DNA of 64,000 nucleotides, taken from contig CALSOT010000006.1 of the NCBI GenBank assembly GCA_943788045.1, positions 979,833-1,043,832 of the forward strand, given 5' to 3'. The translations under genes were made by a program, and so were the position numbers. The stretch is from an uncultured Polaribacter sp. Its GTDB lineage: Bacteria; Bacteroidota; Bacteroidia; Flavobacteriales; Flavobacteriaceae. The notes beneath the pieces are model-generated. The model did not search any database. It saw only the letters and a program-made list of their open reading frames with translations, and was not told the origin of the DNA. Each line of letters opens with the position of its first letter. The stretch's first letter is position 1. Below are positions 27,798 to 36,680 of the stretch, piece after piece.

Positions 27798-29408
27798 ATG
27801 GAGAATGTAATCACGAAATCGATTGCGTTGGATAATCTAGGAATTAAAAATGCAATAGTCCGTTACCAGTTAACATCAGAAGAATTACACGATGAACTTG
27901 TTAAAAATGGGGAAGGGGTCGAATCTTCTTTAGGTGCAATTGCGGTAAATACAGGTGAGTTTACAGGTCGCTCTCCAAAAGATCGTTTTATTGTAAAGGA
28001 TGATATCACAAAAGATGAGGTTTGGTGGAGTGATATTAACATTCCCTTTGAAGCTAGAAAGTTTGATTTATTGTACATCAAAGTTGTAAATTATCTTTCT
28101 GAAAAAGAGGTTTTTGTTAGAGATAGTTACGCTTGTGCCGATGAAAATTACAAACTAAATATTAGAGTTGTAAATGAATATTCTTGGAGTAATATGTTTG
28201 CGCATAATATGTTTTTACGTCCAACAGATAAAGAGTTGGAAACTTTTTCTCCAGAATGGACTGTAATCAATGCACCTGGTTTTATGGCAAACCCAGAAAT
28301 AGATGGTACACGGCAACACAATTTTTCTATTTTAAATTTCACTAAAAAGATTGCCTTAATTGGGGGTTCAGGCTATACGGGAGAAATTAAAAAAGGAATA
28401 TTTTCTGCATTAAATTTTATTTTACCCGTGTATAAAAACACATTGCCAATGCATTGCTCTGCAAACGTTGGTAAAGAAGAGGATACTGCTATTTTCTTCG
28501 GATTATCAGGTACTGGAAAAACAACCCTTTCTACTGACCCTAATAGAAGTTTAATTGGAGATGATGAGCATGGTTGGACAGAAGAAAACACTGTTTTTAA
28601 TTTTGAAGGCGGATGTTATGCAAAGGTGATAAACTTATCAAAAGAACAAGAGCCAGAAATTTTTGCAGCTATAAAGAAAGGCGCTATTCTTGAAAATGTT
28701 GTCATGGATGACAATGGAACAGTAGATTTTGCAGATACGTCAATTACTCAAAACACACGAGTTAGTTATCCTATTTATCATATAGATAATATAAAGACCC
28801 CATCCATTGGTACAAATCCAAAAAATATTTTCTTTCTAACAGCTGATGCTTTCGGGGTTTTGCCTCCGATTTCTAAGTTGACTCCAAATCAAGCTGCATA
28901 TCACTTTATCTCAGGTTATACTGCAAAAGTTGCAGGAACAGAAGCAGGAATTAAAGAACCAACACCGAGTTTTTCAGCTTGTTTTGGAGCGCCTTTTATG
29001 CCTTTGCATCCCACAAGATATGCAGAAATGTTAAGTACAAAGATGAAAGAGGCTGGGGTAAATGTTTGGTTGATAAATACAGGATGGTCAGGCGGGCAAT
29101 ATGGTGTTGGTAGAAGAATGCCTTTGAAATATACAAGAGCAATGATCTCTGCTGTTTTAAATGGAGATTTAGGTAGTTATAGATATGAAGATTATCACAT
29201 TCATTCAGTATTTGGAGTCGCACAGCCTAGGTCTTGTCCTGGCGTTCCAACAGAATTGTTGAGTCCAAGAGCAACTTGGAATAATGATGAGGAGTATTAT
29301 AAAGTAGCTTTTAAATTATCGAATGCTTTTAGGCACAATTTTAAACAATTTGAAGATGTTGCAAGTGAGGATATACGCAGAGGTGGCCCACAACGTTATG
29401 CATTCTAG
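27798..29408 (+). CDS. pckA: Phosphoenolpyruvate carboxykinase (ATP)
   Basis: 536 residues, usual length for the ATP-dependent enzyme that converts oxaloacetate and ATP to PEP, CO2 and ADP, the entry step of gluconeogenesis. The oxaloacetate site GRSPKDRFIV is near residue 57, the kinase-1a P-loop GLSGTGKTTLS near 237, and the metal site LIGDDEHGW near 258. NTGWSGGQYGVGRRM lies further down. It is transcribed alone and faces hppA across a perfect hairpin terminator. Confidence 0.97.
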   Translation: MENVITKSIALDNLGIKNAIVRYQLTSEELHDELVKNGEGVESSLGAIAVNTGEFTGRSPKDRFIVKDDITKDEVWWSDINIPFEARKFDLLYIKVVNYLSEKEVFVRDSYACADENYKLNIRVVNEYSWSNMFAHNMFLRPTDKELETFSPEWTVINAPGFMANPEIDGTRQHNFSILNFTKKIALIGGSGYTGEIKKGIFSALNFILPVYKNTLPMHCSANVGKEEDTAIFFGLSGTGKTTLSTDPNRSLIGDDEHGWTEENTVFNFEGGCYAKVINLSKEQEPEIFAAIKKGAILENVVMDDNGTVDFADTSITQNTRVSYPIYHIDNIKTPSIGTNPKNIFFLTADAFGVLPPISKLTPNQAAYHFISGYTAKVAGTEAGIKEPTPSFSACFGAPFMPLHPTRYAEMLSTKMKEAGVNVWLINTGWSGGQYGVGRRMPLKYTRAMISAVLNGDLGSYRYEDYHIHSVFGVAQPRSCPGVPTELLSPRATWNNDEEYYKVAFKLSNAFRHNFKQFEDVASEDIRRGGPQRYAF

Positions 29409-29422
29409 TTTTATTTTTGTCA

Positions 29423-29472
29423 TTTATAAGATTAAAAAAGCACCCACAAGGGTGCTTTTTTAATCTTATAAA
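29423..29472. terminator. Bidirectional terminator between pckA and hppA
   Basis: A perfect 23-bp stem with a 4-nt loop (ACAA); the core is AAAAAAGCACCC/GGGTGCTTTTTT. A and T runs on both sides allow it to serve both convergent genes. Confidence 0.92.
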
Positions 29473-29487
29473 TAAAGGTTTTTCTAA

Positions 29488-31812
29488 CTATTTTAGAGCA
29501 AGAACTTCAATATTTTTTTTATTGATTTTTAGCTCTTTCGTTTTACTGACGTTTCCTTCATTTTTTTCAGTTTCTTCAGTTGTATTCGTATCTAATGTTC
29601 TAACAATTGAATTATTGGCTTTGGCTGCCTGCACAAACTCAGTTTTCACCTCTTGTTTTGCATTATTGTAATCTGCAACTTTATTACTATTTAAAGCAAT
29701 ACTTGGAGCAATGACTAAAGCTACTACAGACATTAATTTTAGTAGAATATTTAAAGAAGGCCCCGAAGTGTCCTTAAAAGGATCTCCCACTGTATCTCCA
29801 ACAACTGCAGCTTTGTGTTCATCAGTTCCTTTTCTTCCTTGTTCTTCAATGGTTTTCTTCGCGTTATCCCAAGCACCTCCTGCGTTAGATTGAAATATCG
29901 CCATTAAAACACCACAAGTAGTTACACCAGCAAGTACGCCTCCTAACATTTCTGCTCCGCCGATAAAACCAATAGCAACTGGCACGGCAATAGCTAGTAA
30001 ACCAGGCAAAACCATTTCTTTAATAGATGCCTTTGTAGAAATATCTACACATTTATCATATTCAGCAACACCGTCAGCAGCATCAAAAATTGCTCTTTGT
30101 TCTTTAGTAGCTTTCGTCATGTCAGAATCTACAGCTCTCATTACTTCTAATGCAGCTTTTAATTTTGGAATATCTCGAAATTGACGACGAACTTCTTCAA
30201 TCATTGCCATAGCCGCTCTACCAACAGCATTCATAGACAATGCCGAAAACACAAACGGCAACATTCCACCTACTAATAATCCAGCCATAATTTTAGGCTG
30301 AGATACATCAATTGCGGTAACACCAGCAGTTTTCATAAAGGCAGCAAATAATGCTAAAGCTGTTAAGGCAGCAGAAGCAATTGCAAATCCTTTACCTACA
30401 GCTGCAGTTGTATTACCAACAGCATCTAATTTATCTGTACGCTCTCTTACTTCACTCGGTAACTCTGCCATTTCAGCAATACCTCCTGCGTTATCACAAA
30501 TAGGCCCATAAGCATCAACTGCTAATTGAATTCCTGTATTCGCTAACATTCCCACAGCAGCGATAGCAATACCGTACAAACCTGCAAAATGGTGAGATAA
30601 CATAATGGCTGCAGCAATCAAAATAATTGGAACTGCAGTAGACATCATACCAACACCTAAACCAGCAATAATATTTGTAGCTGCTCCAGTTTTAGATTGT
30701 TCTACAATAGACATTACAGGTTTTTTACCTGTAGCCGTATAATATTCAGTTATTTTACCAACACCTAAACCAGCAATTAAACCAGCAATTGTTGCATAAA
30801 ACACACCCATTGCCCCCATTGGCAGTCCTGCAACAGATTCAGGAATCAAAGCGTTAATAATAAAATAAGACGCTACAACCATTAATCCTGCAGAACCAAA
30901 CTCTCCAATATTTAATGCTGTTTGTGGGTTTCCACCATCTTTTACTCTTACAAAAAACGTACCTAAAATAGACATTAAAATACCTATAGCTCCAAGTACT
31001 AAAGGCAAATACACAGCTCCTAAGCCATTAAATTCTGGAGTTATAATAAAAGCTCCTAAAACCATTGTACCTATAATTGACCCCACATAAGATTCGAATA
31101 GATCTGCTCCCATACCCGCAACATCACCAACATTATCACCAACATTATCTGCAATTGTAGCAGGGTTTAAAGGGTGGTCTTCAGGGATACCAGCTTCTAC
31201 TTTACCTACTAAATCAGCACCAACATCTGCTGCTTTTGTGTAAATACCACCTCCAACTCTTGCAAATAATGCAATTGATGAAGCACCTAAAGAAAACCCA
31301 GAAAGTACGTTTAATACTAAAGTTAAGTTTTCTGCTCCAGGCCACATAGCTTGGTAAGCTATAAATAATGTACTAAGACCTAATATACCAAGTCCAACAA
31401 CACCTAATCCCATTACAGCACCTCCAGCAAAAGCTACTTCTAAAGCTCTTCCTAACGATGTTTTAGCAGCTTGAGTTGTTCTTACATTTGCTTTTGTTGC
31501 AACTTTCATACCTATGAATCCTGCCAGGGCAGAGCAGATAGCACCAATTATAAATGATAGTGCTACCATTCCACTAGATCCTGCTTCTGAAGAACCTTTA
31601 AAGAAAAGCAAGATTGCAACTGCAATCACAAAAATTGCTAATACTTTGTATTCTGCTTTCAAGAAAGACATTGCTCCTTCAGCAATATTTTTTGCAATAC
31701 GTGACATTTTTTCATCACCCACCTCTTGTTTAGAAACCCATCCGCTTTTTATAAAAACGAAGATTAAAGCTACAATACCAAAAAGGGGTAAAAAATTTAC
31801 GATTAATTCCAT
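29488..31812 (-). CDS. hppA: Ion-translocating membrane pyrophosphatase
   Basis: 774 residues with about 16 membrane helices. It couples PPi hydrolysis to Na+ and/or H+ export. PPi/Mg-binding loops are intact: [20 protein letters not shown] near residue 190, [20 protein letters not shown] near 220, and [19 protein letters not shown] near 690. In the segment that sets K+ dependence it reads [10 protein letters not shown]; Ala at the first key position, rather than Lys, is the hallmark of K+-dependent enzymes. Whether it pumps Na+, H+ or both cannot be settled from sequence alone. The polar C-terminal tail after about residue 735 is atypical. Confidence 0.95.
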   Translation of the reverse strand: MELIVNFLPLFGIVALIFVFIKSGWVSKQEVGDEKMSRIAKNIAEGAMSFLKAEYKVLAIFVIAVAILLFFKGSSEAGSSGMVALSFIIGAICSALAGFIGMKVATKANVRTTQAAKTSLGRALEVAFAGGAVMGLGVVGLGILGLSTLFIAYQAMWPGAENLTLVLNVLSGFSLGASSIALFARVGGGIYTKAADVGADLVGKVEAGIPEDHPLNPATIADNVGDNVGDVAGMGADLFESYVGSIIGTMVLGAFIITPEFNGLGAVYLPLVLGAIGILMSILGTFFVRVKDGGNPQTALNIGEFGSAGLMVVASYFIINALIPESVAGLPMGAMGVFYATIAGLIAGLGVGKITEYYTATGKKPVMSIVEQSKTGAATNIIAGLGVGMMSTAVPIILIAAAIMLSHHFAGLYGIAIAAVGMLANTGIQLAVDAYGPICDNAGGIAEMAELPSEVRERTDKLDAVGNTTAAVGKGFAIASAALTALALFAAFMKTAGVTAIDVSQPKIMAGLLVGGMLPFVFSALSMNAVGRAAMAMIEEVRRQFRDIPKLKAALEVMRAVDSDMTKATKEQRAIFDAADGVAEYDKCVDISTKASIKEMVLPGLLAIAVPVAIGFIGGAEMLGGVLAGVTTCGVLMAIFQSNAGGAWDNAKKTIEEQGRKGTDEHKAAVVGDTVGDPFKDTSGPSLNILLKLMSVVALVIAPSIALNSNKVADYNNAKQEVKTEFVQAAKANNSIVRTLDTNTTEETEKNEGNVSKTKELKINKKNIEVLALK

Positions 31813-32034
31813 ATTAGTTAGTTTAGTTATTAATTTTTTAACGATGCTAAATGTAGTTAAATTAATGTGATAAAAAAAGCATGTATAAATTAATGATTAT
31901 GTATTTGTTAGATGTTTTTTTTGTTGAATTTATAGCATTACGTGTATTGGAGTTATTTATCTGTATTAGTCGATTTTATTTTTTTGGGTATTGCAGATAA
32001 TTCAGAGAGCCACTTCAAAGTTTTTAGCGGTTTT

Positions 32035-32086
32035 ATTCAGCAAAAAAAAACATCTTAATTAATTAAGATGTTTTTTTTTGCTGAAT
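32035..32086 (-). terminator. Loop-less palindromic terminator downstream of ppa
   Basis: A perfect 52-bp palindrome (26-bp arms, centre TTAATTAA). A9 and T9 tracts flank CATCTTAATT/AATTAAGATG. It lies 11 bp after the ppa stop codon. Confidence 0.85.
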
Positions 32087-32096
32087 TCTATTGCAC

Positions 32097-32630
32097 TTAT
32101 ATCGTAAATGTTCTTTTTTTCTTATGCTCACTTTCATCATAACGTTTAACACAGTCGTGATAGATTTTTATTGCAGCTGCAGCGTCTCCCCAACCTCCTG
32201 TATCTACTTTTTTCTTTTCTAAATCTTTGTAAACTTTAAAAAAGTGCTCAATTTCTTTTAATCTATGAGGAGTTAAATCTGCGATGTCTGCTTTGTCACT
32301 CCAAATTGGATCAGAAACCGGTACACAAATGATTTTTTCATCTGGTCCTTTTTCGTCCGTCATATAAAAAACTCCAATAGGCCTTACTTCCATCACTACC
32401 ATTGGATAGGTTGGTTGATGTCCTAAAACTAAAACATCTAAAGGATCTGAATCTAATGCCAATGTTTCTGGAATAAATCCATAATCACCAGGATACATCA
32501 TTGACGAAAATAACATTCTATCAAATCTAATTTTTTTCAAGGTGAAATCATATTCGTATTTGTTTCTACTTCCTTTTGGGATTTCTATTAAAACGTCAAA
32601 AGTTAATTTGCTTTTTATTTCTTCACTCAT
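32097..32630 (-). CDS. ppa: Soluble family I inorganic pyrophosphatase
   Basis: 177 residues. The metal-binding signature DSDPLDVLVLG is near residue 60. Other active-site features are KYEYDF near the N-terminus, YPGDYGFIPETLA, and the C-terminal HFFKVYKDLEKKK. It hydrolyses cytoplasmic PPi to phosphate and drives biosynthetic reactions forward. It lies upstream of the membrane pyrophosphatase gene, separated by a strong terminator, so both PPi-consuming enzymes are adjacent but separately transcribed. Confidence 0.96.
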   Translation of the reverse strand: MSEEIKSKLTFDVLIEIPKGSRNKYEYDFTLKKIRFDRMLFSSMMYPGDYGFIPETLALDSDPLDVLVLGHQPTYPMVVMEVRPIGVFYMTDEKGPDEKIICVPVSDPIWSDKADIADLTPHRLKEIEHFFKVYKDLEKKKVDTGGWGDAAAAIKIYHDCVKRYDESEHKKKRTFTI

Positions 32631-32665
32631 AATTTTATTTTTCTATCAAAATTTTTAATCGCCGA

Positions 32666-32673
32666 CAAAAATA
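32666..32673 (-). promoter_or_regulatory. -7 promoter element of ppa
   Basis: TATTTTTG on the minus strand, about 35 bp before the ppa ATG. It fits TAnnTTTG; the -33 element was not identified. Confidence 0.4.
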
Positions 32674-32758
32674 GTGATTAATTAAGGTTATTTTGTGTTT
32701 TTATATATAATTTCTATGATGGTTTTCATTTATTTAACTGAAAGGAATTTAAAAAAGC

Positions 32759-32790
32759 AAAAGTCCTACTCAATTTTGAGTAGGACTTTT
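32759..32790 (-). terminator. Terminator of pdhB
   Basis: AAAAGTCCTACTCA/TGAGTAGGACTTTT with a 4-nt loop, 19 bp past the pdhB stop codon. A and T runs on both sides. Confidence 0.88.
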
Positions 32791-32809
32791 ACTTTAGGCT
32801 TTCATCTAC

Positions 32810-33787
32810 TTATATATACATGACTTCTTTTACAGCGTCAATAACATTTTGAGAACTTGGTAACCACTTCTCAAATAAAACAGGAGAATATGGTGCGGGA
32901 GTATCAGAAGTTGTAATTCTTTTGATAGGAGCATCTAAATAATCAAAGGCTTCATCTTGAACTCTATAGGTGATTTCTGTAGAGATACTGGCAAATGGCC
33001 AAGACTCCTCTAATATAATTAATCTATTTGTCTTTTTTACTGATGTAATAATAGCAGCGTGATCCATTGGACGAACTGTTCTTAAATCAATAATTTCAAC
33101 AGAAATATTTTCTTTTGCTAGTTCGTCAGCTGCTTTGTATGCTTCTTTGATGATTTTTCCGAAAGAAACGATTGTTACATCTGTTCCTTCCCTTTTGATG
33201 TCTGCAACTCCAATCGGAATAATATATTCCCCTTCAGGTACTTCCATCTTGTCACCATACATTTGTTCAGACTCCATAAAAATAACTGGATCATCATCTC
33301 TAATGGCAGCTTTTAATAGCCCTTTTGCATCATACGGATTAGAGGGTACAATTACCTTTAAACCTGGTGTGTTTGCAAACCAGTTTTCAAAAGCTTGTGA
33401 ATGTGTTGCTCCTAACTGACCAGCAGAACCAGTCGGTCCTCTAAAAACGATAGGGCAATTAAACTGTCCACCAGACATTTGTCTAATTTTAGCAGCGTTG
33501 TTTATAATTTGATCAATTCCAACTAACGAGAAGTTAAACGTCATATACTCTACAATGGGTCTTAGACCATTCATTGCTGAACCAACGGCAACACCTGCAA
33601 ATCCAAGTTCAGCAATTGGTGTATCAATAACACGTTTTGCTCCAAACTCATCTAACATACCTTTGGATGCCTTGTAAGCACCATTATATTCCGCAACTTC
33701 TTCACCCATTAAATAAATGCTATCATCTCTGCGCATTTCTTCACTCATAGCCTCACAAATAGCTTCTCTGAATTGAATTGTTTTCAT
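32810..33787 (-). CDS. pdhB: Pyruvate dehydrogenase complex E1 component, beta subunit
   Basis: 325 residues, the transketolase-like beta chain of a 2-oxoacid dehydrogenase E1. Thiamine-diphosphate contacts are MGEEVAEYNGAYKASKGM near residue 27, IDTPIAELGFAGVAVG and EYMTFNFS; the C-terminal domain has EIIDLRTVRPMD. With the alpha chain it decarboxylates pyruvate and passes the acetyl group to E2. The alpha-chain gene is not adjacent; flavobacteria often place pdhA and E2 together elsewhere. It is divergent from etfBA across a region with a long palindrome. Confidence 0.92.
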   Translation of the reverse strand: MKTIQFREAICEAMSEEMRRDDSIYLMGEEVAEYNGAYKASKGMLDEFGAKRVIDTPIAELGFAGVAVGSAMNGLRPIVEYMTFNFSLVGIDQIINNAAKIRQMSGGQFNCPIVFRGPTGSAGQLGATHSQAFENWFANTPGLKVIVPSNPYDAKGLLKAAIRDDDPVIFMESEQMYGDKMEVPEGEYIIPIGVADIKREGTDVTIVSFGKIIKEAYKAADELAKENISVEIIDLRTVRPMDHAAIITSVKKTNRLIILEESWPFASISTEITYRVQDEAFDYLDAPIKRITTSDTPAPYSPVLFEKWLPSSQNVIDAVKEVMYI

Positions 33788-33817
33788 TTAGTATAATTGT
33801 AATTAGTTTTTCAGATG

Positions 33818-33825
33818 CAAAAGTA
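33818..33825 (-). promoter_or_regulatory. -7 promoter element of pdhB
   Basis: TACTTTTGCATC on the minus strand, 30 bp before the ATG, matches TAnnTTTG. Confidence 0.5.
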
Positions 33826-33918
33826 ATAAATTATTGGCATTTTTACGGATACACTCATATAAACTCGATGATTATTTTTAAATTACTTCGCAATCGTTTT
33901 CGTTAAATGTTAAATTAA

Positions 33919-33952
33919 TTAAAAAATACTATGCATGCATAGTATTTTTTAA
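33919..33952. promoter_or_regulatory. 34-bp perfect palindrome, candidate operator upstream of etfBA
   Basis: The core AAATACTATGCATGCATAGT and flanks form 17-bp arms with no mismatch. A near-consensus -7 element, TAGCTTCG, lies at 33963-33970, so the centre sits about 38-40 bp before the predicted start, where activators commonly bind. It lies after no gene's 3' end, so a terminator role is unlikely. Confidence 0.6.
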
Positions 33953-34002
33953 AAAAAAGCTGTAGCTTCGCAGAGAACAAATAGAATAAAAAATAGAAGT
34001 TT

Positions 34003-34749
34003 ATGAAAATATTAGTTTGTATTAGTCACGTTCCTGATACCACATCTAAAATTAATTTTATAGAAAATGACGCTAAATTTGATACAAACGGAGTTCAGTT
34101 TGTAATAAATCCTTATGATGAATTTTGTTTAACAAGAGCAATGTGGTTTAAAGAAAAACAAGGAGCTTCTGTGACAATAGTTAACGTTGGAGGACCTGAA
34201 ACAGAGCCGACATTGCGCAAAGGTTTAGCAATAGGAGCTGATAGTGCAATTCGTGTAAATGTGAGCCCTACAGATGGTTTTCAAGTAGCAAAAGAATTGG
34301 CGGCAGTGGTTAAAGACGGAGGATATGATTTAGTTTTGGCGGGAAAAGAATCTGCAGATTATAATGGTCAAATGGTTCCTGGAATGCTAGCTACATTACT
34401 CGATTTTAATTTTATTAATGCTTGTGTTGGTCTTGAAGTAGAGGGAACAACTGTTTCTGCAATAAGAGAGATTGATGGGGGAAATGAAACATTATCAGTA
34501 AGTCTACCATTGGTTGTTGGTGGCCAGAAAGGAGTAGTAGAAGAAAAAGATCTTCGTATTCCTAACATGCGTGGTATTATGATGGCTCGTAAAAAACCTT
34601 TACAAGTTCTGGAAGCTACAGGTAGTGTGGCATCAACAAGTATTGAGTCTTTTGAAAAACCAGCGCCAAAAGGAGCAGTAAAATTAGTGGATGCAGATAA
34701 TGTAGATGAGTTAATTAGCTTATTACATAGCGAAGCAAAAGTGATTTAA
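34003..34749 (+). CDS. etfB: Electron transfer flavoprotein, beta subunit
   Basis: 248 residues. The ETF-beta fold is shown by ISHVPDTTSKI at the start, NPYDEFCLTRAMWFKE, the AMP-binding segment VLAGKESADYNGQMVPGMLA near residue 115, and MRGIMMARKKPL. With EtfA it forms the soluble FAD heterodimer that takes electrons from acyl-CoA and other dehydrogenases and passes them to the quinone pool. It is the first gene of a two-gene operon with etfA, 27 bp apart. Confidence 0.95.
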   Translation: MKILVCISHVPDTTSKINFIENDAKFDTNGVQFVINPYDEFCLTRAMWFKEKQGASVTIVNVGGPETEPTLRKGLAIGADSAIRVNVSPTDGFQVAKELAAVVKDGGYDLVLAGKESADYNGQMVPGMLATLLDFNFINACVGLEVEGTTVSAIREIDGGNETLSVSLPLVVGGQKGVVEEKDLRIPNMRGIMMARKKPLQVLEATGSVASTSIESFEKPAPKGAVKLVDADNVDELISLLHSEAKVI

Positions 34750-34776
34750 TAATTTACTTAATAAAAAATAAAAAAT

Positions 34777-35733
34777 ATGTCTGTTTTAGTCTTTGCCGAT
34801 TCATCGGAAGGAAAATTTAAGAAAACTGCTTTTGAAGTAGTTTCATATGGAAAAAAAGTTGCAGAACAATTAGGTACAAATGTTATTGCACTTACCATAA
34901 ACGCAAGCGATTCATCAGAATTATATAACTACGGAGCAGAGAAAGTTGTTTCAGTTTCTAACGATTCTTTAAATACTTTTAATGCAAAACAATACGCTTC
35001 TGTAGTTACACAAGTAGCCAAGGCAGAAAGTGCTAATGTGTTAGTTTTAGATTCAACTATTAATGGTTTGTATTTAGCACCAATAGTTGCAGTAAATTTA
35101 GAAGCTGGTTGTGTTTCTAATACTGTAAGTTTGCCGTCAAGCACCAATCCCTTCAACATAAAAAGAAAAGCATTTTCGAACAAAGCATTTTCAAATACTA
35201 TTATTTCTACAGAGAATAAAGTTATTGGTTTAGCTAAGAATTCTTATGGGGTTCATGAGAATCCAGTTTCAGGTGCTACAGTGCCTTTTGATGCTGAAAT
35301 CATAGATTCTTTAGTGAAGTCAGAAAAAATAGAAAGAGTAACTGGTAAGGTAACCATAGACGATGCGGATATTGTTGTTTCTGCAGGTAGAGGTTTAAAA
35401 GGCCCGGAAAACTGGGGAATGATAGAAGAATTAGCAGATACTTTAGGAGCTGCAACTGCTTGTTCTAAGCCGGTTTCAGATTTAGGTTGGCGTCCACATT
35501 CAGAGCATGTTGGTCAAACAGGCAAGCCCGTAGCGTCTAATCTATATATTGCTATTGGAATTTCCGGAGCAATTCAGCATTTAGCAGGTATCAATGCTTC
35601 TAAAGTAAAAGTAGTTATTAATACTGATCCAGAAGCGCCTTTCTTTAAAGCTGCAGACTATGGAATTGTTGGTGACGCTTTTGATGTTGTTCCTGAATTA
35701 ATAGAAAAAATTAAATTATTTAAAGCCTCATAA
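34777..35733 (+). CDS. etfA: Electron transfer flavoprotein, alpha subunit
   Basis: 318 residues. The C-terminal FAD domain carries SAGRGLKGPENWGMIEELA, then VSDLGWRPHSEHVGQTGK, IAIGISGAIQHLAGI and NTDPEAPFFKAADYGIVGD, the family's conserved core. The N-terminal half is the looser ETF domain I. It pairs with EtfB. A stem-loop with a T-run follows at 35773-35809, closing the operon. Confidence 0.96.
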   Translation: MSVLVFADSSEGKFKKTAFEVVSYGKKVAEQLGTNVIALTINASDSSELYNYGAEKVVSVSNDSLNTFNAKQYASVVTQVAKAESANVLVLDSTINGLYLAPIVAVNLEAGCVSNTVSLPSSTNPFNIKRKAFSNKAFSNTIISTENKVIGLAKNSYGVHENPVSGATVPFDAEIIDSLVKSEKIERVTGKVTIDDADIVVSAGRGLKGPENWGMIEELADTLGAATACSKPVSDLGWRPHSEHVGQTGKPVASNLYIAIGISGAIQHLAGINASKVKVVINTDPEAPFFKAADYGIVGDAFDVVPELIEKIKLFKAS

Positions 35734-36051
35734 TATTTTTTGGGTGTGCCCCATTTTTTTTTAAAAGCTTTTAAACCTATCAGAACTTTTATTTTTGGTA
35801 GGTTTTTTTATGAATTCTTTTCTCCTTTTAAATAATTTCGCAAGGCTTTCAGCACTCGGTTTTTTATTTTCAAATAAAAATAAAAAGAGTTCAAACAGAT
35901 GCTTCAATTCTTCACGCAAGCGCATTCATCTTTTTTTAAAGAAATATCATTTTTTAAGCTATTATTTTTATTAAATTGTGCCCTCTAAAAAGTTTGTGAA
36001 AAGCAACTTCAAAATTTATGAATTACTTTTTAGCTTTATGTAAAGATATTT
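35734..36051 (+). other. Intergenic region etfA / bifunctional nuclease
   Basis: 318 bp without a gene. Apart from the etfBA terminator I see only AT-rich sequence and no clear promoter box for the next gene. Confidence 0.5.
35773..35809 (+). terminator. Terminator of etfBA
   Basis: AAACCTATC and GGTAGGTTT arms, one G-T pair, 15-nt loop and a run of seven T's, 40 bp past the etfA stop codon. Confidence 0.78.
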
Positions 36052-36663
36052 ATGAATTTAATAAAATTAAGTATAAAAGGTATTTCTTACAGTCAAACTC
36101 AAAGTGGTGCTTATGCTTTAGTTTTGAGTGAGGAAGAAGGCACTAGAACTTTACCCATTATTATTGGAGCCTTTGAAGCACAATCTATAGCAATTGCTTT
36201 GGAAACCGAAATTAGACCACCAAGACCGCTTACCCACGATTTATTTAAAACCTTCTCAGACCGTTTTTTAATTACAATAAAAGAGGTTATCATTCATAAA
36301 TTGGTAGATGGTGTTTTCTTTTCTAGTTTAGTTTGTGAAAGAGATGGCTCAGAGGAAGTAATAGATGCAAGAACTTCAGATGCAATAGCAATTGCAGTTC
36401 GTTTTGATGCACCAATTTTCACATATGAAAATATTTTAGAAAAGGCTGGAGTTTTTCTGAAGTTAGAGGAGGAGTTTGGTATTAAAGATGATTTAGAATC
36501 AGACGAGGTTTCTTTGGAATTAGAAAATTTAGTTACGAAAACAGAAACTACATTTTCAGATTTATCTTTAAAAGAACTTCACAACCAATTAAGTGATGCA
36601 GTAATTAATGAAAATTATGAGCTAGCTGCAAAAATTAGAGACGAAATAAGTAAACGCTCTTAA
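36052..36663 (+). CDS. Bifunctional nuclease family protein (DUF151 with UVR-like tail)
   Basis: 203 residues. Residues 1-130 form the DUF151 domain: LVLSEEEGTRTLPIIIGAFEAQSIAIAL and RPLTHDLF, then DARTSDAIAIAVRFDAPIF. Characterised relatives have RNase and DNase activity. The C-terminal about 35 residues (LHNQLSDAVINENYELAAKI) match the UvrB/UvrC interaction motif, a standard addition in Bacteroidota. It lies 17 bp upstream of the nucleoside transporter gene, so they are probably cotranscribed; a link between nucleotide turnover and nucleoside uptake is a plausible inference only. Confidence 0.88.
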   Translation: MNLIKLSIKGISYSQTQSGAYALVLSEEEGTRTLPIIIGAFEAQSIAIALETEIRPPRPLTHDLFKTFSDRFLITIKEVIIHKLVDGVFFSSLVCERDGSEEVIDARTSDAIAIAVRFDAPIFTYENILEKAGVFLKLEEEFGIKDDLESDEVSLELENLVTKTETTFSDLSLKELHNQLSDAVINENYELAAKIRDEISKRS

Positions 36664-36680
36664 TAACGTATATTTAGATT

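Noticed and set aside
29417..29671. 84-codon plus-strand frame starting in the pckA/hppA terminator
   Set aside because: It begins inside a perfect hairpin and runs antisense to the hppA C-terminus.
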